A stretch of 64,000 nucleotides of DNA from Artemia franciscana (GCF_032884065.1 NC_088875.1:42262291-42326290); one strand, 5' to 3'. Shown: positions 43,985 through 55,694, numbered from the stretch's first letter. Notes: generated from the letters alone by a model not told the origin. A program made the numbers and translations.

Positions 43985-46190
43985 AGAGCTCATATGGCAC
44001 TTGTGACGAGGTCGGAAGAACCAAGAGCCAAGAGCTCACATGGCATGAGCTCTATTAAAACTATAAAAATCAATAGATTGATTTAAAAGGAAAGTCAGAG
44101 GCTTAATGCCAATGGGGATTTAAAATAAGAGCTCTGAGACAAAAGATAAGAGATGAGACAAATTCATTAAGATCCAGTCACCCACTCGCAAGATAAAAAT
44201 ACATCCTTTTTCTAATTTTTCCTCTTTCTTGAGCCCCCCAGATGGTCGAATCGGGGAAAACAATTTTATCAAGTCAATTTGTGCAGGTCCCTGACACGCC
44301 TACCAATTGACGTCGTCCTAGCACGTCCAGAAGCACCGAACTCACCGAAGCACAGGACCCCCCTAACTCCCCCAAAGAGAGCAGATCCAGTCCGGTTACG
44401 TCAATCACGTATCTACGACGTTTGCTTATTCTACCCACCAAGTTCCAACCCGATCCCTCCACTTTAAGCGTTTTCCAAGATTTCCGGTTTCCCCCTCTGA
44501 CTCCCCCCAATGTCACCAGATCTGGTCGGGGTTAAAAAAAACCTCTGAGGCATGAGTTCCTTATAGTATCAAATTTCATTAAGATCCGGTCACCCGTTCT
44601 TAAGTTAAAAATACCTCAATGTTTCTCATTTTTCCGAATTATTACCCCCCCCCCCCAAAGAAAAAAATCCCCAAAAAGAGCGGATTCAGTCCGATTATGT
44701 CAATCATATATCTAGGACTTGCTTAAATTTTCTTAAATTTTTCCTCTCCCTCCAGCCTCCCAGTCCATTTGTGCACCAAATCCAAAATCATAGAATGTCC
44801 AGAAGCACCAAACTCGCCAAAGAACTGGAACCCCCCAACTCCCCCAAAGAGAGTGGATCCGTTCCAATTATGTCAATCACGTATCTAGAACTTGTGCTTA
44901 TTCTTCCCACCAAGTTTCATCCCAACCTCTCCACTCTAAGCGTTTTCAAAGATTTCCAGTTTCCAAGATTTTTCTTTCCCTCCTCCAACCCCGTATGTTC
45001 CCGGATCCGATTCAAATTGAAAATGGAGCATCTGAGCCGCAAAATCTTTCTATATATCAAGTTTCATTAAGATCTGATCACCCATTCGTAAGATAAAAAT
45101 ATCTAAATTTTCACGTTTTCCAAGATTTCCGGTTTTCCCCTTAAACTCCCCCTAATGTCTCTGGATCTGGTTGGGATCTAAATTAAAGCTCAAAAGCACA
45201 AGATCTTTCTAATCAAATTTCATTAAAATCTGATCAGCCGTTCGTAAGTTGAAAATACCTCATTTTTCCAATTTTCCCGAATTACTCCCCCCCCCACCAG
45301 CTCCCCCAAAGAGAGCGGATCTGGTCCGTTTATGTCAGGCACGTATCTTGGACTTGTGATCTGATTAGATTAAGATCTGATCAGCCGTTCGTAAGTAGAA
45401 AATACCTCATTTTTCTAATTTTCCCAAATTACTCCCCCCCCCCACCAGCTCCCCCAAAGAGAGCCGATCTGGTCCGTTTAAGTCAGGCACGTATCTTGGA
45501 CTTGTGCTTATTCTTCCCACCAATTGTCATCTTGATCATTCCGCTTTAAGCGTTTTCCTACATTTTCTGTCCCCCTAACTCCCCCCAATGACACTGGATC
45601 CGGTCGAGATTTAAAATAAGAGATCTGAGTTACGAGGTCCTTCTAAATATGAAATTTAATCAAGATCCGATAACTCCTTCGTAGGTTAAAAGCACCTCGT
45701 TTTTCCTAATTTTTCAAAATTAACCCTTCCCCTAACTCCCCCAAAGAAAGCAGATCCGTTCCGGTTATGCCAATCACGTATATAGGACTTGTCTTTATTT
45801 TTCTCACTAAGTTTCTTCCCGATCCCTCCACTCTAAGCGTTTTCCAAGATTTTAGGTCCCTTCCTGACCGGATCTGGGTCGGGATTTAAAATGAAAGGTC
45901 TGAGACACAATATCAATCTAAATATTAAATTTTATTAAGATCCGATCACGCGTTCGTAAGTTAAAAATACTTCATTTTTTCTTTTTCCCGAATTCACCGT
46001 CCCCCCTCCCCGGATGGTCGAATCGAGGAAAAGACTATTTCTAATTTAATCTGGTCCGGTCTCTGATACGTCTGCCAAATTTCATCGTCCTAGCTTGTCT
46101 GGAAGTGCCTAAACTAGCAAAACCGGGACAGACAGACCGACAGAATTTGCAATCGCTATATGTCACTTGGTTAATACCAAGTGCAATAAA
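43985..46190 (+). repeat. 2.2-kb internally repetitive GC-rich dispersed repeat
   Basis: Phrases recur in a fixed order several times: TTAAGATCCGGTCACCC or TTCGTAAGTTAAAAATACCT; a C run; CCCCCAAAGAGAGCGGATC; TATGTCAATCACGTATCTAG; CTTATTCTTCCCACCAAGTT; CCACTCTAAGCGTTTTCCAA (about 44437, 44900, 45518, 45807). The left side has duplicated AAGAGCTCACATGGCA words. The right side ends with ACAGACAGACCGACAGAATT and the hairpin CACTTGGT-TAAT-ACCAAGTG (46164-46183). No reading frame is shared by the units. I do not recognise a named family. Confidence 0.8.
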
Positions 46191-46256
46191 AAGCGTAAGT
46201 TTCATTGGGGGAGGCTACGGCTGTGAGATATTTTTTAAGCCAAGAGAGGTCTAAAA

Positions 46257-46316
46257 TGAATTTTAAAATTAAGATTTTAGAGTACATCTAAAATTAAGAT
46301 TTTAGAGTACATCTAA
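46257..46316 (+). repeat. Short direct duplication (~28 bp twice)
   Basis: TAAAATTAAGATTTTAGAGT followed by ACATC occurs twice in immediate tandem. Confidence 0.9.
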
Positions 46317-46364
46317 AATGAAGGTCAAACAACCCATCTTCTTAAAATCTGATTGGCTCTTGTC

Positions 46365-46530
46365 AAGGTCGTATCCAGAATTTTGTTCAGGTAGAGGGGG
46401 AGGGGTACAAAATAAAAATGATAAAAAACAGGTCAAAAACTTGTTTACAAGCATCTCCTTGCATTTTTCTGAGCCAGACAAACATTTCAGGAGGATTCAC
46501 GATTCACCCCCTCTGTCGGCGAGGTTTTCA
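46365..46530 (-). repeat. Family B repeat, degenerate copy
   Basis: AAGGTCGTATCCAGAATTTT, G-runs, AGCCAGACAAACATTT and a closing CACCCCCTCTG follow family B order. Confidence 0.6.
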
Positions 46531-46759
46531 ATAAAAATGGGTAGCAATACAGGGAACTTCAAAGCTGACAAAGCGAGCAGATTATATTTTCTTGAGCAGA
46601 TTCATAGCATTTTCCTAGCATGTGTGCAAGAACATTTTTAGGGACTGCCCTTTCCAGAACTTGAAAAAAAATTCTGTTCTGTTTGATAAAAAAAATAAAA
46701 TAAAATTCCCATTTTCTAATGATGCAAGTTCCATTAAAACTGAGTATTTCCATCCCCGG

Positions 46760-47170
46760 GACAAAACAAGAGATATTAAGTGTCTTTTTTAAGATTTCCA
46801 GGATATTAAGCGTCGACTTTTAGTTTCCTCCCGTTTTTTTTTTAAACAAAATCATTTTTCGATGTCGTCTGGATTTTGTTGTATGGATGCTCACATTTTC
46901 TAAAACAGTTAAAATCCTTCCCCCAGCACAAAGAAATTACATGGTTTTTCTAAGATTTCTAGAAATAAACGTGGGCACTTAGTTCCCTGTTTTTTCGGAA
47001 AATCAACATCATTTTCCGATGTTGTCTGGATTTTGTTGTTGGAATTTTTTGTCTGGATTTTCACATTTTCTAAAATTCTGAAAATGCGTTTCCAGCACAA
47101 AACGGGAGAAATTAAATGGTTTTTCTAAGATTTCTAGAAAGAAAGTGTGTGATTTTAGTTTCCTGTCGTT
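46760..47170 (+). repeat. Tandem repeat, ~190-bp unit, about 2.3 copies
   Basis: TTTTCTAAGATTTCTAGAAA (or a variant), TTAGTTTCCTG(C)CG, ATCATTTTTCGATGTCG, TCTGGATTTTGTTGT and CACATTTTCTAAAA recur in order starting near 46790, 46945 and 47120. Confidence 0.8.
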
Positions 47171-47538
47171 TCTTTGGATCTCTTATTCAAGCCCTACAAG
47201 TTATGTGAATGCCACCCAACAAACTATAAACCGTTTGACCTCACAAACGATTATAATGGACGAGACAGGGGTATCCTTTAAGACGCAAAAGCCCTTGAGT
47301 TATGACGTTAGGACTTTTTTTGGCTTTAGTTTCCTCATTTTCTATCGCAAGGTTAATTTCATATTTATTTTACTCATTTAAGTTGCTGAGGCGACTTTTA
47401 GATATATAGCCAAAATATTCATTTAGTTTTTCTGAAATTCAGTGTCTTTAAGAAACTTGGAGCTTTTATAATTATTTATACATAATTAAAAATACATAAT
47501 AAATAAATAAATATATTATATAAATAAACTAAATATAT
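47171..47538. other. No gene seen
   Basis: AT-rich, becoming almost pure A/T (ATAAATAAATA) just before the Helitron. Confidence 0.45.
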
Positions 47539-47539
47539 A

Positions 47540-48408
47540 TCTATATATATAAAAATAAGTTGTCTGTGGGTCTGTCGACTGACGTCATGTTTGTGTGTCG
47601 ACTGACGTCATGTTTGTCGACTGACGAAATTACAGACCGGGACATCGGGACACAAATGACGACCGGGACACCGGGAAATAGGGAATATAAATGACGACAG
47701 GGACACTCAAAGAGAAAGCGACCGGGACACAAGGAATGTTCGATTAGCAATCACTATCAACAAAGCACCGGGACACAAATGACGATCGGGACACAGGGAA
47801 TATAAATGACGACCAGGACACTCAAAGAGAAATTACAGACCCGGACACCGGAACACAAATGACGACCGGGACAAAAATGACGACCGGAACACCGGGACAC
47901 AGGGAATATAAATGACGACCGCGACACTCAAAGAGAAATTACAGACTCCGACACCGGGACACAAATGACGACCGGGACACAGGGAAACAACAACAACGGG
48001 GACGCCGGGGGGCACAGGGGGATATATAAATGACGACGGGGACAAAGGGAATGTTCGATTAGCAATCACCATCAACAAAGCTCAAGGGCAATCATTAGAA
48101 ATGAGGTATAGATCTGAATACAGATTGTTTTTCCCATGGACAATTATATGTTGCATGTTCAAGAGTCGGTAAACCTGACAATCTATTTATATGCACAGAC
48201 AATGGGACAGCCAAGAATGTTGTATATTCGCAAGTTTTACGTAGTTAAAAATATATATATGTCTATCTATATTCACAAGTGGGACACAGGGACACAACTA
48301 CAATGGCACGTAACAACTTACACGCGCGCGGGGGGGCTTCGGGGGGGTTGCGAAGCGCCCCCACCAACTAGGTGTTGGGATGGCACGAAGCGCCACCCCA
48401 ACAGCTAG
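47540..48408 (+). mobile_element. Helitron derivative, copy B (plus strand)
   Basis: It starts TCTATATATATAAAAATAAG after an A and ends CTAG (48405-48408). The 3' hairpin (48373-48386 against 48390-48403, GAA loop) has two A/C mismatches compared with the perfect stem in copy A. The interior is about 430 bases of tandem GACCGGGACACCGGGACACA-type words separated by AATATAAATGACGAC, then the helicase remnant. The base after CTAG is C and not the usual T. It is 869 bp against 676 bp for copy A, mostly because of extra tandem units. Confidence 0.88.
48053..48248 (+). pseudogene. Remnant of Helitron PIF1-like helicase C-terminus
   Basis: One frame gives VRLAITINKAQGQSLEM (48053-48103). Shifted by one base it continues GIDLNTDCFSHGQLYVACSR, VGKPDNLFICTDNGTAKNVV, YSQVLRS and stop (48105-48248). 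TINKAQGQS and HGQLYVACSR are hallmark late motifs of Helitron/PIF1 helicases. Apart from the single frameshift this last part is undamaged and better preserved than in copy A. The rest of the helicase and the Rep domain are absent. Confidence 0.9.
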
Positions 48409-48409
48409 C

Positions 48410-49270
48410 ATATATATACATATTTACATTTTCTTGTAAACAATCTAAAACTGGCTGCAAAAGTGCAAAGAACTTACAGATATTCCATGCAAGATAATTG
48501 ACACTTCATATTCTGGTTATTTACCGGCCATATTTTTTTTTTGTTAAAATTGACCATAACTAACCGCGAACGTATGCAATGACTTTAGCGTCAGTGATAT
48601 GTGACTTATTTGCGATTGATATATTGATCATTGTGACAGTGAATCACTAGCTAGCATGCAATTAATATCAAGCACAAATAAGTGAGGTTTAGACTTGCTT
48701 CCTCAAATTATTTAGTCAAGAAAATAACACCTTTTCAGCCTTTGACGGAACAAATTGCGGTTTTTTAACACCGTCCTTGATTGCTTTTAAGTAAAATGAA
48801 ATCTCATATAGTAATTTTAAACATTTTTTTAACGTCATTGAATAGAGAATATAGTTTTATCTATTATTTAATAAAACTATATTAAAACTATAGAGCCAGA
48901 AGTCAGCTAAGGGTACGGGAAGTGGGTAGCTGGACTATTTTTCTGGGTATCATATTAGTAAGAAATCTACTTTTAACTTTATTTTTGTCAGAGGAGGAAC
49001 TCATTTTGCAAATGTTTTCTGGAAGTTTCAAATTAAACGAGCTAGACTACTAGAAACAAGAAACCTAAACAGCCTTGGGAGGTCCACTCCTTTGAATAGC
49101 CCCCCTCCCCCAAATGTTACCATTTTAAGGTGTTTTCTCCAATTTTTTATAATTGTAATACAATTCACCTATTTGTTTTAAATTTGTTCTGAAAGGTTTA
49201 TCCCCACCCTTTTCAGAATATCGGACTTACGTGCTTTCAGAGATCCCTAGAATTCACAGTTGGTTATATG
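48410..49270. other. No gene seen
   Basis: AT-rich sequence without recognised repeat or coding features. Confidence 0.4.
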
Positions 49271-49276
49271 TATATA

Positions 49277-49407
<131 letters not shown>

Positions 49408-49625
49408 TCACTTCCGTCACATTACAAATTTATCCCCAAAAGGAGGGGCTGTCATCCAATAAGCAATCATATTGGGCGCTTAGTCTGAAGGCCTTTCAGT
49501 CACTGAAGTAAAGTTAGGGGGGAAATCCCCCATCCCCTCCATAATTATCTGAATATTCAGAATAGAAAATATTGGCATGAAAATGTGCTTCTTATGGCTG
49601 CCACTCCTTCTTACCTTAAGCACAG

Positions 49626-49812
49626 CTACTTTTTCCTTTTAAACCAACCAGATACTTTCGATTCCTTTGGTTGAATTTTAACCTGTCTTCCTCCACTTAT
49701 TTGAGACGGGGGGCTTGGTTCGTCCTCATCCACTTCTCGTTTCCGAGGAGGTCGAGGTGGCTTTCCTCGAGGTCCAGATACTTGTTGAGACGTGGGAGGT
49801 GGCTGACGGTTG
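49626..49812 (-). CDS. Possible last coding exon of a host gene (minus strand)
   Basis: On the minus strand an acceptor-like AATTTTTTAAAG is followed by one base and 61 codons ending in TAG. The translation begins NRQPPPTSQQVSGPRGKPPR, has an acidic REVDEDEPSPPS stretch and ends KVSGWFKRKK. Proline/serine-rich composition, separated basic and acidic blocks and GC-rich codons in AT-rich surroundings are what one expects of a disordered C-terminal tail. The opposite-strand frame here is arginine-rich and looks like an antisense shadow. I recognise no family, and no upstream exon was found in the window. A polyadenylation hexamer on the minus strand occurs only about 640 bases downstream (near 48980). 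A chance open frame cannot be excluded. Confidence 0.4.
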
Positions 49813-50150
49813 CTTTAAAAAATTGTTTCCTATTTATTATGCGCTCAAAAATGAATTGTAAAAATAAGCTTTTTCGTGAAAAATAGAACATCCGTCGAGC
49901 GGTAAATTTTATTGACAAAATTTTCATACTCTGTCCAAAATTCCCCAACACACAAATCTGATACAACCCCCAAAATAGTAGAATATCGAAAAAAAAGAAA
50001 GGCTAGATAAAAGGGACTACGAGGTTCTCCACTGTGAGGGTCACGACTTAGATGATATTGGACATCAGACTCTTAAAAGAGGTTATAGTTTTCGTCAGTT
50101 CATTTCAGTTTTTGCTACTAGGTTATACTTTTTAAAGTAGGTTTTATCTT
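49813..50150. other. No gene seen
   Basis: AT-rich. If the neighbouring exon is real this would be intron. Confidence 0.4.
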
Positions 50151-50154
50151 ATTG

Positions 50155-50460
<306 letters not shown>

Positions 50461-50488
50461 ACTACTTTTAATTCTTTCCAGTAACCAA

Positions 50489-50612
50489 GGCCATATCCCA
50501 GGGGGGAGCGTAACGGATCAAAACCCCTCAGAAATTTTGTCTGGCTTATCTCTTTTTAAGCCAACCCCCAGAGACCCTCCCCCCCACGAACAAAAATCCT
50601 GGGTATGTACTT
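50489..50612 (-). repeat. Family B repeat, short copy
   Basis: AAGGCCATATCCCAGGGGGG at one edge and AAAATCCTGGGTATGTAC at the other are the inverted family B ends. The core has AGAAATTTTGTCTGGCTTAT. Confidence 0.7.
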
Positions 50613-51234
50613 GGCTTTAACCATGCTTTTAAAAAGTTTCTTGTATAAAAATGAAACAGGTCGTATTTAAAACGGTGACATTCATACCTTTTTTTAAATT
50701 ATAAAACTACGAAGCGTGAACATCAACATCAATAGCTATTTTTTAGTGACGTAAAAAAAGATAAATTACAGTCTAATTTTCAAGGTTTTCATTATGCATG
50801 CGGTTTAAATCAGTCCAGGTATTAAAATACTATGCTCAAATGCAAAAGAAAAAAGGTGCTAAATTGTTTAAATTAGCTTCTGGCCTTTGGTTGTCAAGCA
50901 TCACTTTATTCTGGAACCTTGAGCAGTGTTGAGCGTTAATGTGCTGCAAAAAGTATTTTATCATCATTTGCATTTTAGACATTCACGGATCGAGCGAAAA
51001 AAAAAAATCAAAATGTTATGAAAGTTCATTTTTTCATGCACGTTTCCTTGTTTTACTCAAGGTCATTTAGGGGGATAAAACATACTGAAAAATGTGCTTG
51101 TTGAAGACTTAACCAAAATTGTAAAATATCTCTCAGCGAAACATGTAATATAGTCAATATAAACAAACCTCTCCGCAGAATACCCTTTCACGAGCTCTTG
51201 TTCTTTACATTGATTTAATTTGTGCGTCTTGCCG
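50613..51234. other. No gene seen
   Basis: AT-rich. A minus-strand open frame of about 60 codons near 51070-51255 (containing HGKTHKLNQCKEQELVKGYS) has no recognised family and overlaps the duplicated segment edge. Confidence 0.35.
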
Positions 51235-51400
51235 TGCCACATTTCAAGATGTCTTTTTTAGACTAATTTTACAAGATGTAATACATTAGAAAAAAAACAT
51301 AATTTTTACATCACTTTTTAGTTTTTGTTTTTTTAGTACATTAAACCTTTTAAATGCTTCAAGAAAAACCACAAATAAACTTACTCTGGTATTTTGGATA
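51235..51400 (+). repeat. Duplicated segment copy 2, without the long T tract
   Basis: Diverged counterpart of 50155-50460: CATTTCAAGATGTC, TTAGACTAATTTTACAAG, AGAAAAAAAACATAATTTT, CACTTTTTAGTTTTTG, TTAGTACATTAAACC and AAGAAAAACCACAAATAAAC. Confidence 0.85.
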
Positions 51401-51622
51401 ACTTGCAGTTTAATCCAAAATACATAAAGAGGGTAATTGAAACTGGCATGTGTACAAGAATTAGTTTCGGAGGGGATCTAATTATGTGTATAAGAAATAA
51501 TCTTATAGTTTGAATAATAAGTGCCAAGTAATGGACACCACATCAAAACTACAGAGAATTGAATTATCCTCAAATGTGAAATTTTTTAACTTATTAGTAA
51601 GATCAGTGGATTTTTTTTATAA

Positions 51623-51818
51623 ATGATTTTTGTGTTCCCAAGAGTGGACGCACTGCCACTGACAACCACTTTCTTAATTTTGCCACTGGTGATGAGAAAG
51701 TTGATACAATGGGACGAAGGGAGGGAGGATTTACGACTAAGCCAGGCCATTAGTCCGCCTCCTTTTCACATCCCTGACTTGAGGCGCTTGGGCCATGATG
51801 TGGCTTCGTCCATTTCTG
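51623..51818 (+). CDS. Possible coding exon ending at a GTAAGTA donor (weak)
   Basis: From ATG at 51623 a frame of 65 codons runs to CATTTCTG|GTAAGTA, a strong donor consensus. The translation includes LPLVMRKLIQWDEGREDLRL and PPPFHIPDLRRLGHDVASSI. GTTCCCAAG at 51638-51640 could instead be an acceptor, making it an internal exon starting VDALPLTTT. GC content is above the flanks. I recognise no family. A LINE fragment begins 200 bases downstream on the other strand, so an unrecognised repeat is a real alternative. Confidence 0.22.
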
Positions 51819-52009
51819 GTAAGTAAAGACCTACTTAAAAACAGAAAATATAAATACAAATGACGTTCCTAGAAGAACCAGAGGTTGTTTGCCATGAACT
51901 GTTAAAAAGACTATTCCCTATAAAAAATTCTTAAAAACGTAAACATTACATGCAAAAGATTGGATAAAGGCTCGCGTGGTTTTAACTTTGGGCAAACCTT
52001 GAATAATTT

Positions 52010-52480
52010 CAGCCCATCTGGTTCTTCATCTTTCCCTGAGACGGTTCCATCCATTGGCAGCTAGGTCGTAAAGGCTGATAATATTGGGAGAGGGTTGGCA
52101 TAAAGACGAAGAAGATGATCGAATTGTTGAAAAGAAGCACGAGCCGATTTGCATCAAGAAGGAGGGATTTTAAAGACGCGAAAAATGTCTTCGGTGCGCA
52201 TTGTGGTGTAATATCCGATACGTCATTGATCCTTTTCAGTTGCATCCAAGTTACATACCCGAAACTTCTATCAATCCATGAACAAAACCATGGCGATCCT
52301 TGCCATGGTTTCTGTGTCCACGGCTCCATTTCAATATATGATTGATCCGAGGTAACTGAACTGCTTTACTAACTCAATAGCCTGACCGGATATCGGAGCT
52401 GGTTTCTGGCGTTTAGATGGCGTTTGCTCAGCAGGGATTATTTTATTCTGCGCACAGATTATGGTCGAAAGTGCAAAAAG
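52010..52480 (-). pseudogene. Decayed LINE reverse-transcriptase fragment
   Basis: On the minus strand the frame gives STIICAQNKIIPAEQTPS, then SGQAIELVKQFSYLGSIIY, a stop, and NGAVDTETMARIAMVLFMD. 'V..F.YLGS.i..dG..d.E...RI' is the thumb region following the catalytic blocks in non-LTR reverse transcriptases. The downstream part (to 52010) is open in a different frame for about 100 codons but carries no clear motif. Stops and shifts show an old insertion. Confidence 0.75.
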
Positions 52481-52544
52481 TAGGGTAAAGTATCATCAGT
52501 TCAAGAAATGCAAGGGGGAATGAATCGAATTTTTGAGATACGGG

Positions 52545-52745
52545 GAGGGGGGTTCTATTGTTTTTTTTTCAGTTTTTTCGATGAAGAAACCAGATAAGGT
52601 ATTTTTCAACGAAAAAAAGGTATGTTTTCAAATCCAAATGGAGGAGAGCAAAAAAATGTACAAAGCTGGGGAGGGGTAATAAAGTAAATGGGACAAAAAT
52701 ATAGGCTAGGCAATGATCGCCCCTACCCCCAAATGACACCACTGA
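52545..52745 (-). repeat. C-run repeat (family C), inverted copy
   Basis: GGGGAGGGGGGTTCTATTG, AAACCAGATAAGGTATTTTT, a GAGGGGTAAT block and a closing CCCCAAATGACACCACTGAC correspond to the reverse layout of family C. Confidence 0.55.
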
Positions 52746-53270
52746 CAGGGTCGAAGGTACAGAGCAGAATAAGCTTAAGATCTGCCACAGAAAGTGGGTA
52801 ACCCTTTAGGTTAAAACGAAAACAGATTGAAGCGGGGAATATGTGTGTTTTGAAATCATGTTCTCTAACCCCTTTCTCCTATATACTTGGTCAGCTTCAA
52901 GTGTCTACGAAGAATTTCTTTTCTGCTTTCAATCAACTTTCGTCAAGAATTATAAAAAAAAAACTTTCATAAAATAAGGATTGCGTGACAAAATGAATGA
53001 AAACATAATTCAGCAAAACTGTCATGCCAACTCAAAGGGCTGGTCAATATTCTGATAAGATAATCTCGTAATTATAGTACACATTGAAAAAAAACATATC
53101 TATTGGGTTTGACGTTAGGGTAGAAAAATACATCTTTTCTCATTAATGCTGCCTTCAGTTCGCTTCGTAGCTGTGATTATACAATCCTAGATTGCGACTC
53201 ACGACTGAAAAAAATTGAAAGATATTGCAGATGCGTCTTTTTGATAACTTGGATGCATATAGTGTCTTTT
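52746..53270. other. No gene seen
   Basis: No recognised coding or repeat feature. Confidence 0.4.
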
Positions 53271-53960
53271 GACTTAGCTCAACACAGCCCCGAATCCCCA
53301 AAATTTCCCTTCAATACCCTTGGTGTTTTGGGATACACCCATGATCCAACATACTCCCCTTCCCCAAGGATAAATCCTGTATATTATAAATGGATAAGCT
53401 GGATAATTTAAACTCCTTGCTCTTGGGATTCTGGGAACATGGTATCCCCAGAGGCATTACTATTAGATTTTGTGACTATTTCGAGCAATATGGCTTTTTA
53501 AGATTTATATCGGTGAAAAGGGGAGCATCTTAGTTGCCCCCCATGTTGCCATGCGTTCCTTTCTCAGCTCCTCTCTCAACATCATTTTGAAGTTCCAACG
53601 ATATGCTCTAAGCCGTCCCTTAGATATTGTTATTCTATCCTTTTGACAGTCCTCCTACATAAAGTGTGTTTGATTTTGTTTGACATCTCCCTAACCACTT
53701 TTTACGGGTTTTACCTTGATACCCTTAGTTCTTTTGGAGACTCAGGATAAAACATGCCCCCTTTTCTCAATAACCAGCCTTATATAGAAACAATGAACAG
53801 CTTGTATAATGTACAACACTTGTCCCAAGGGCTGTGGGGGTTTGTCATCCCTGGAAGCATAGTAATTTGATTTTTTGACTGTTTCGAGTAAGATGACAAT
53901 TCCAAAATTTTGATCAGATGTTTTGCGGAAGATTGCAGCTTAAAGGGCGTGGGAAGCTCT
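53271..53960 (+). repeat. Degenerate family D and related modules
   Basis: Phrases such as CCAAAATTTCCCTTCAATAC, TGTTATTCTATCCTTTTGAC, AGTGTGTTTGATTTTGTTTG, GATTTTTTGACTGTTTCGAG and TTTTGATCAGATG parallel those at 7200-8095 in the same order. Confidence 0.5.
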
Positions 53961-54018
53961 TGTGCCATGCTGTGAAGGTTCCTGGCTTCTTTTTGTTATT
54001 TTTTGTTCCATTTTCTTT

Positions 54019-54840
54019 AGCTGTTCAGAGTCATTTATCATATTGTGTAATTTTGCACGTGTGATAGATACTAAAAGTCAATTCCTCCTTCCTGTTTATT
54101 CTTTACAGGCTCTTACACGCTAAACTAACACGTTCCTTGATTCCATTTTAATTTTGCTTTGCTTTCTAATCGCAAATTCAATTCAATGCAAATTCAATGT
54201 GGGTTTCACTGCTTCTTATTTCATACCTTTTTTGTAGCTGTTCGGAGTCACTTATCATCTTTTGTAATTCTGCATGTGTCATAAATACAAAAAACGATAC
54301 GACCACCCCTGGAGGTAAAATTATATATTTTTGCTCTTTGAATGTATGTAAATGTGTCGTCACTCACTTGAATGTTCCCCGGTATGAATTCAATTCCTCT
54401 TTCCTGCTTATCCTTCACTGACACCAAATTAACTTCATTCAGTTCCAGGGTGGTTAAGGAATTCAGACGTGAATTCATTTTCTCCTTCTTGTGTATCTTT
54501 GCAGAAACAAAAATAACAATATTCATTCTAGGATAAAAAATCAGTAATTTCAATTGAACTAAATAATTACGACGTGAATTCAATTCCTTCTTTATGTTAA
54601 ACCTTAACAGACGCATGCACGCTAAATCAACACGTTCCTTTTTTCATTGTAATTTTGCTCTGTCTTATAACAGCATATTTCATTGTCCAACGTTTTTCTT
54701 TGCAATTTAACGTGATTTTTGCTGTTTCTTGTTCCATGCCTTTTTCTTTAGCTGTTCAGAGTCATTTGTCATCTTTGGTAGTTTTGCATGCGTCATACAT
54801 AGACCTACTAATAATGATGTGACTACTACAATAGGAAACA
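54019..54840 (+). repeat. Irregular tandem repeat with CTGTTCAGAGTCA units
   Basis: CTGTTCAGAGTCATTTATCA-type segments occur at 54019, 54238 and 54752. Between them CGTGAATTCAATTCC and CCTGTTTATTCTTTACAG-type segments recur. Unit lengths are irregular (about 219 and 514 bp), pointing to deletions or nested subunits. Confidence 0.75.
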
Positions 54841-55255
54841 TAATGTAATTTTATGCACTTGAAATGGGTTCATAAATATGACGTCATACATACGATTTTT
54901 TTTTTTAACAAAGGCTCTAAACAAATTTTCTCAAATTCGTGAACTATCTAGATCGTTATTTCAGGCTAGAATATCCCAGGGTGCCTTTCGATATCTTTCT
55001 TCAATAAAAATACCAAAAAAAGGTATTTCCGAAAATTTAGAGGGGAAACAATCTAGGGGACAATTAACTTCCTCCCCCAATTGACGCGCCCACCCCCTGA
55101 AATCCAAAATTTTGTCAAATTTCTGAATAATTTTCACTTATATTATAAAAAATTGTGTTATTGACCACCTCAGAAAAATTCCCCTTGCGTGCCTGACCTC
55201 ACGAACGTACCACAAAGTTAAGAACAAGTTTTGCGACCAATAAGCCCAGTAAGAC
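54841..55255. other. No gene; C-run sequence
   Basis: CCTCCCCCAATTGACGCGCC and CCACCCCCTGAAATCC near 55070-55110 look like family C fragments. No coding feature. Confidence 0.4.
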
Positions 55256-55259
55256 CAGT

Positions 55260-55676
55260 ATTTAGGGCGGGGGGTAGGGGGTTTGAACCCCCGATCCCCC
55301 GAAATGTTAGTCCGACGTGTAAAATTGTAACAAAAGTGAATACGAACAAATTTTCGATGCGTTTTTAAAGTTTGGCATTATAAATATAGTGCATTATATA
55401 ATGCATTATAAATATCGAGCTATAAATATAATGCATTCTGCGCAGCCTGTTTTCCATTATTCCTTTGTCGCAGTTTCTATAACTTTGTTTCTACAGTATT
55501 ATATTATCATCATGTTTTGGTATATTTCATCAGGATAACCTAACTTCGCTTCTTGTGTGTGTTCCCAACAAGCGATAGGTACCTAATTTTTTTTGCAAAC
55601 CCTCCCTCCGAAAAAATACCTTTGTGACCCCCCCCCCAAAAAAAAAATCCTGGATACGACCCTAGTGACCAGACTT
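55260..55676 (+). repeat. Family B repeat with internal AT-rich insertion
   Basis: TTTGAACCCCCGATCCCCCG, AAATGTTAGTCCGACGTGTA, AACAAAAGTGAATACGAACA at the left and CCTCCGAAAAAATACC, a C run and AAAATCCTGGATACGACC at the right are the two family B halves. Between them are TGCATTATATAATGCA (a perfect palindrome at 55390-55405) and a segment shared with about 12240-12320. Confidence 0.7.
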
Positions 55677-55694
55677 GCTAAAAAATTTAGCTTA

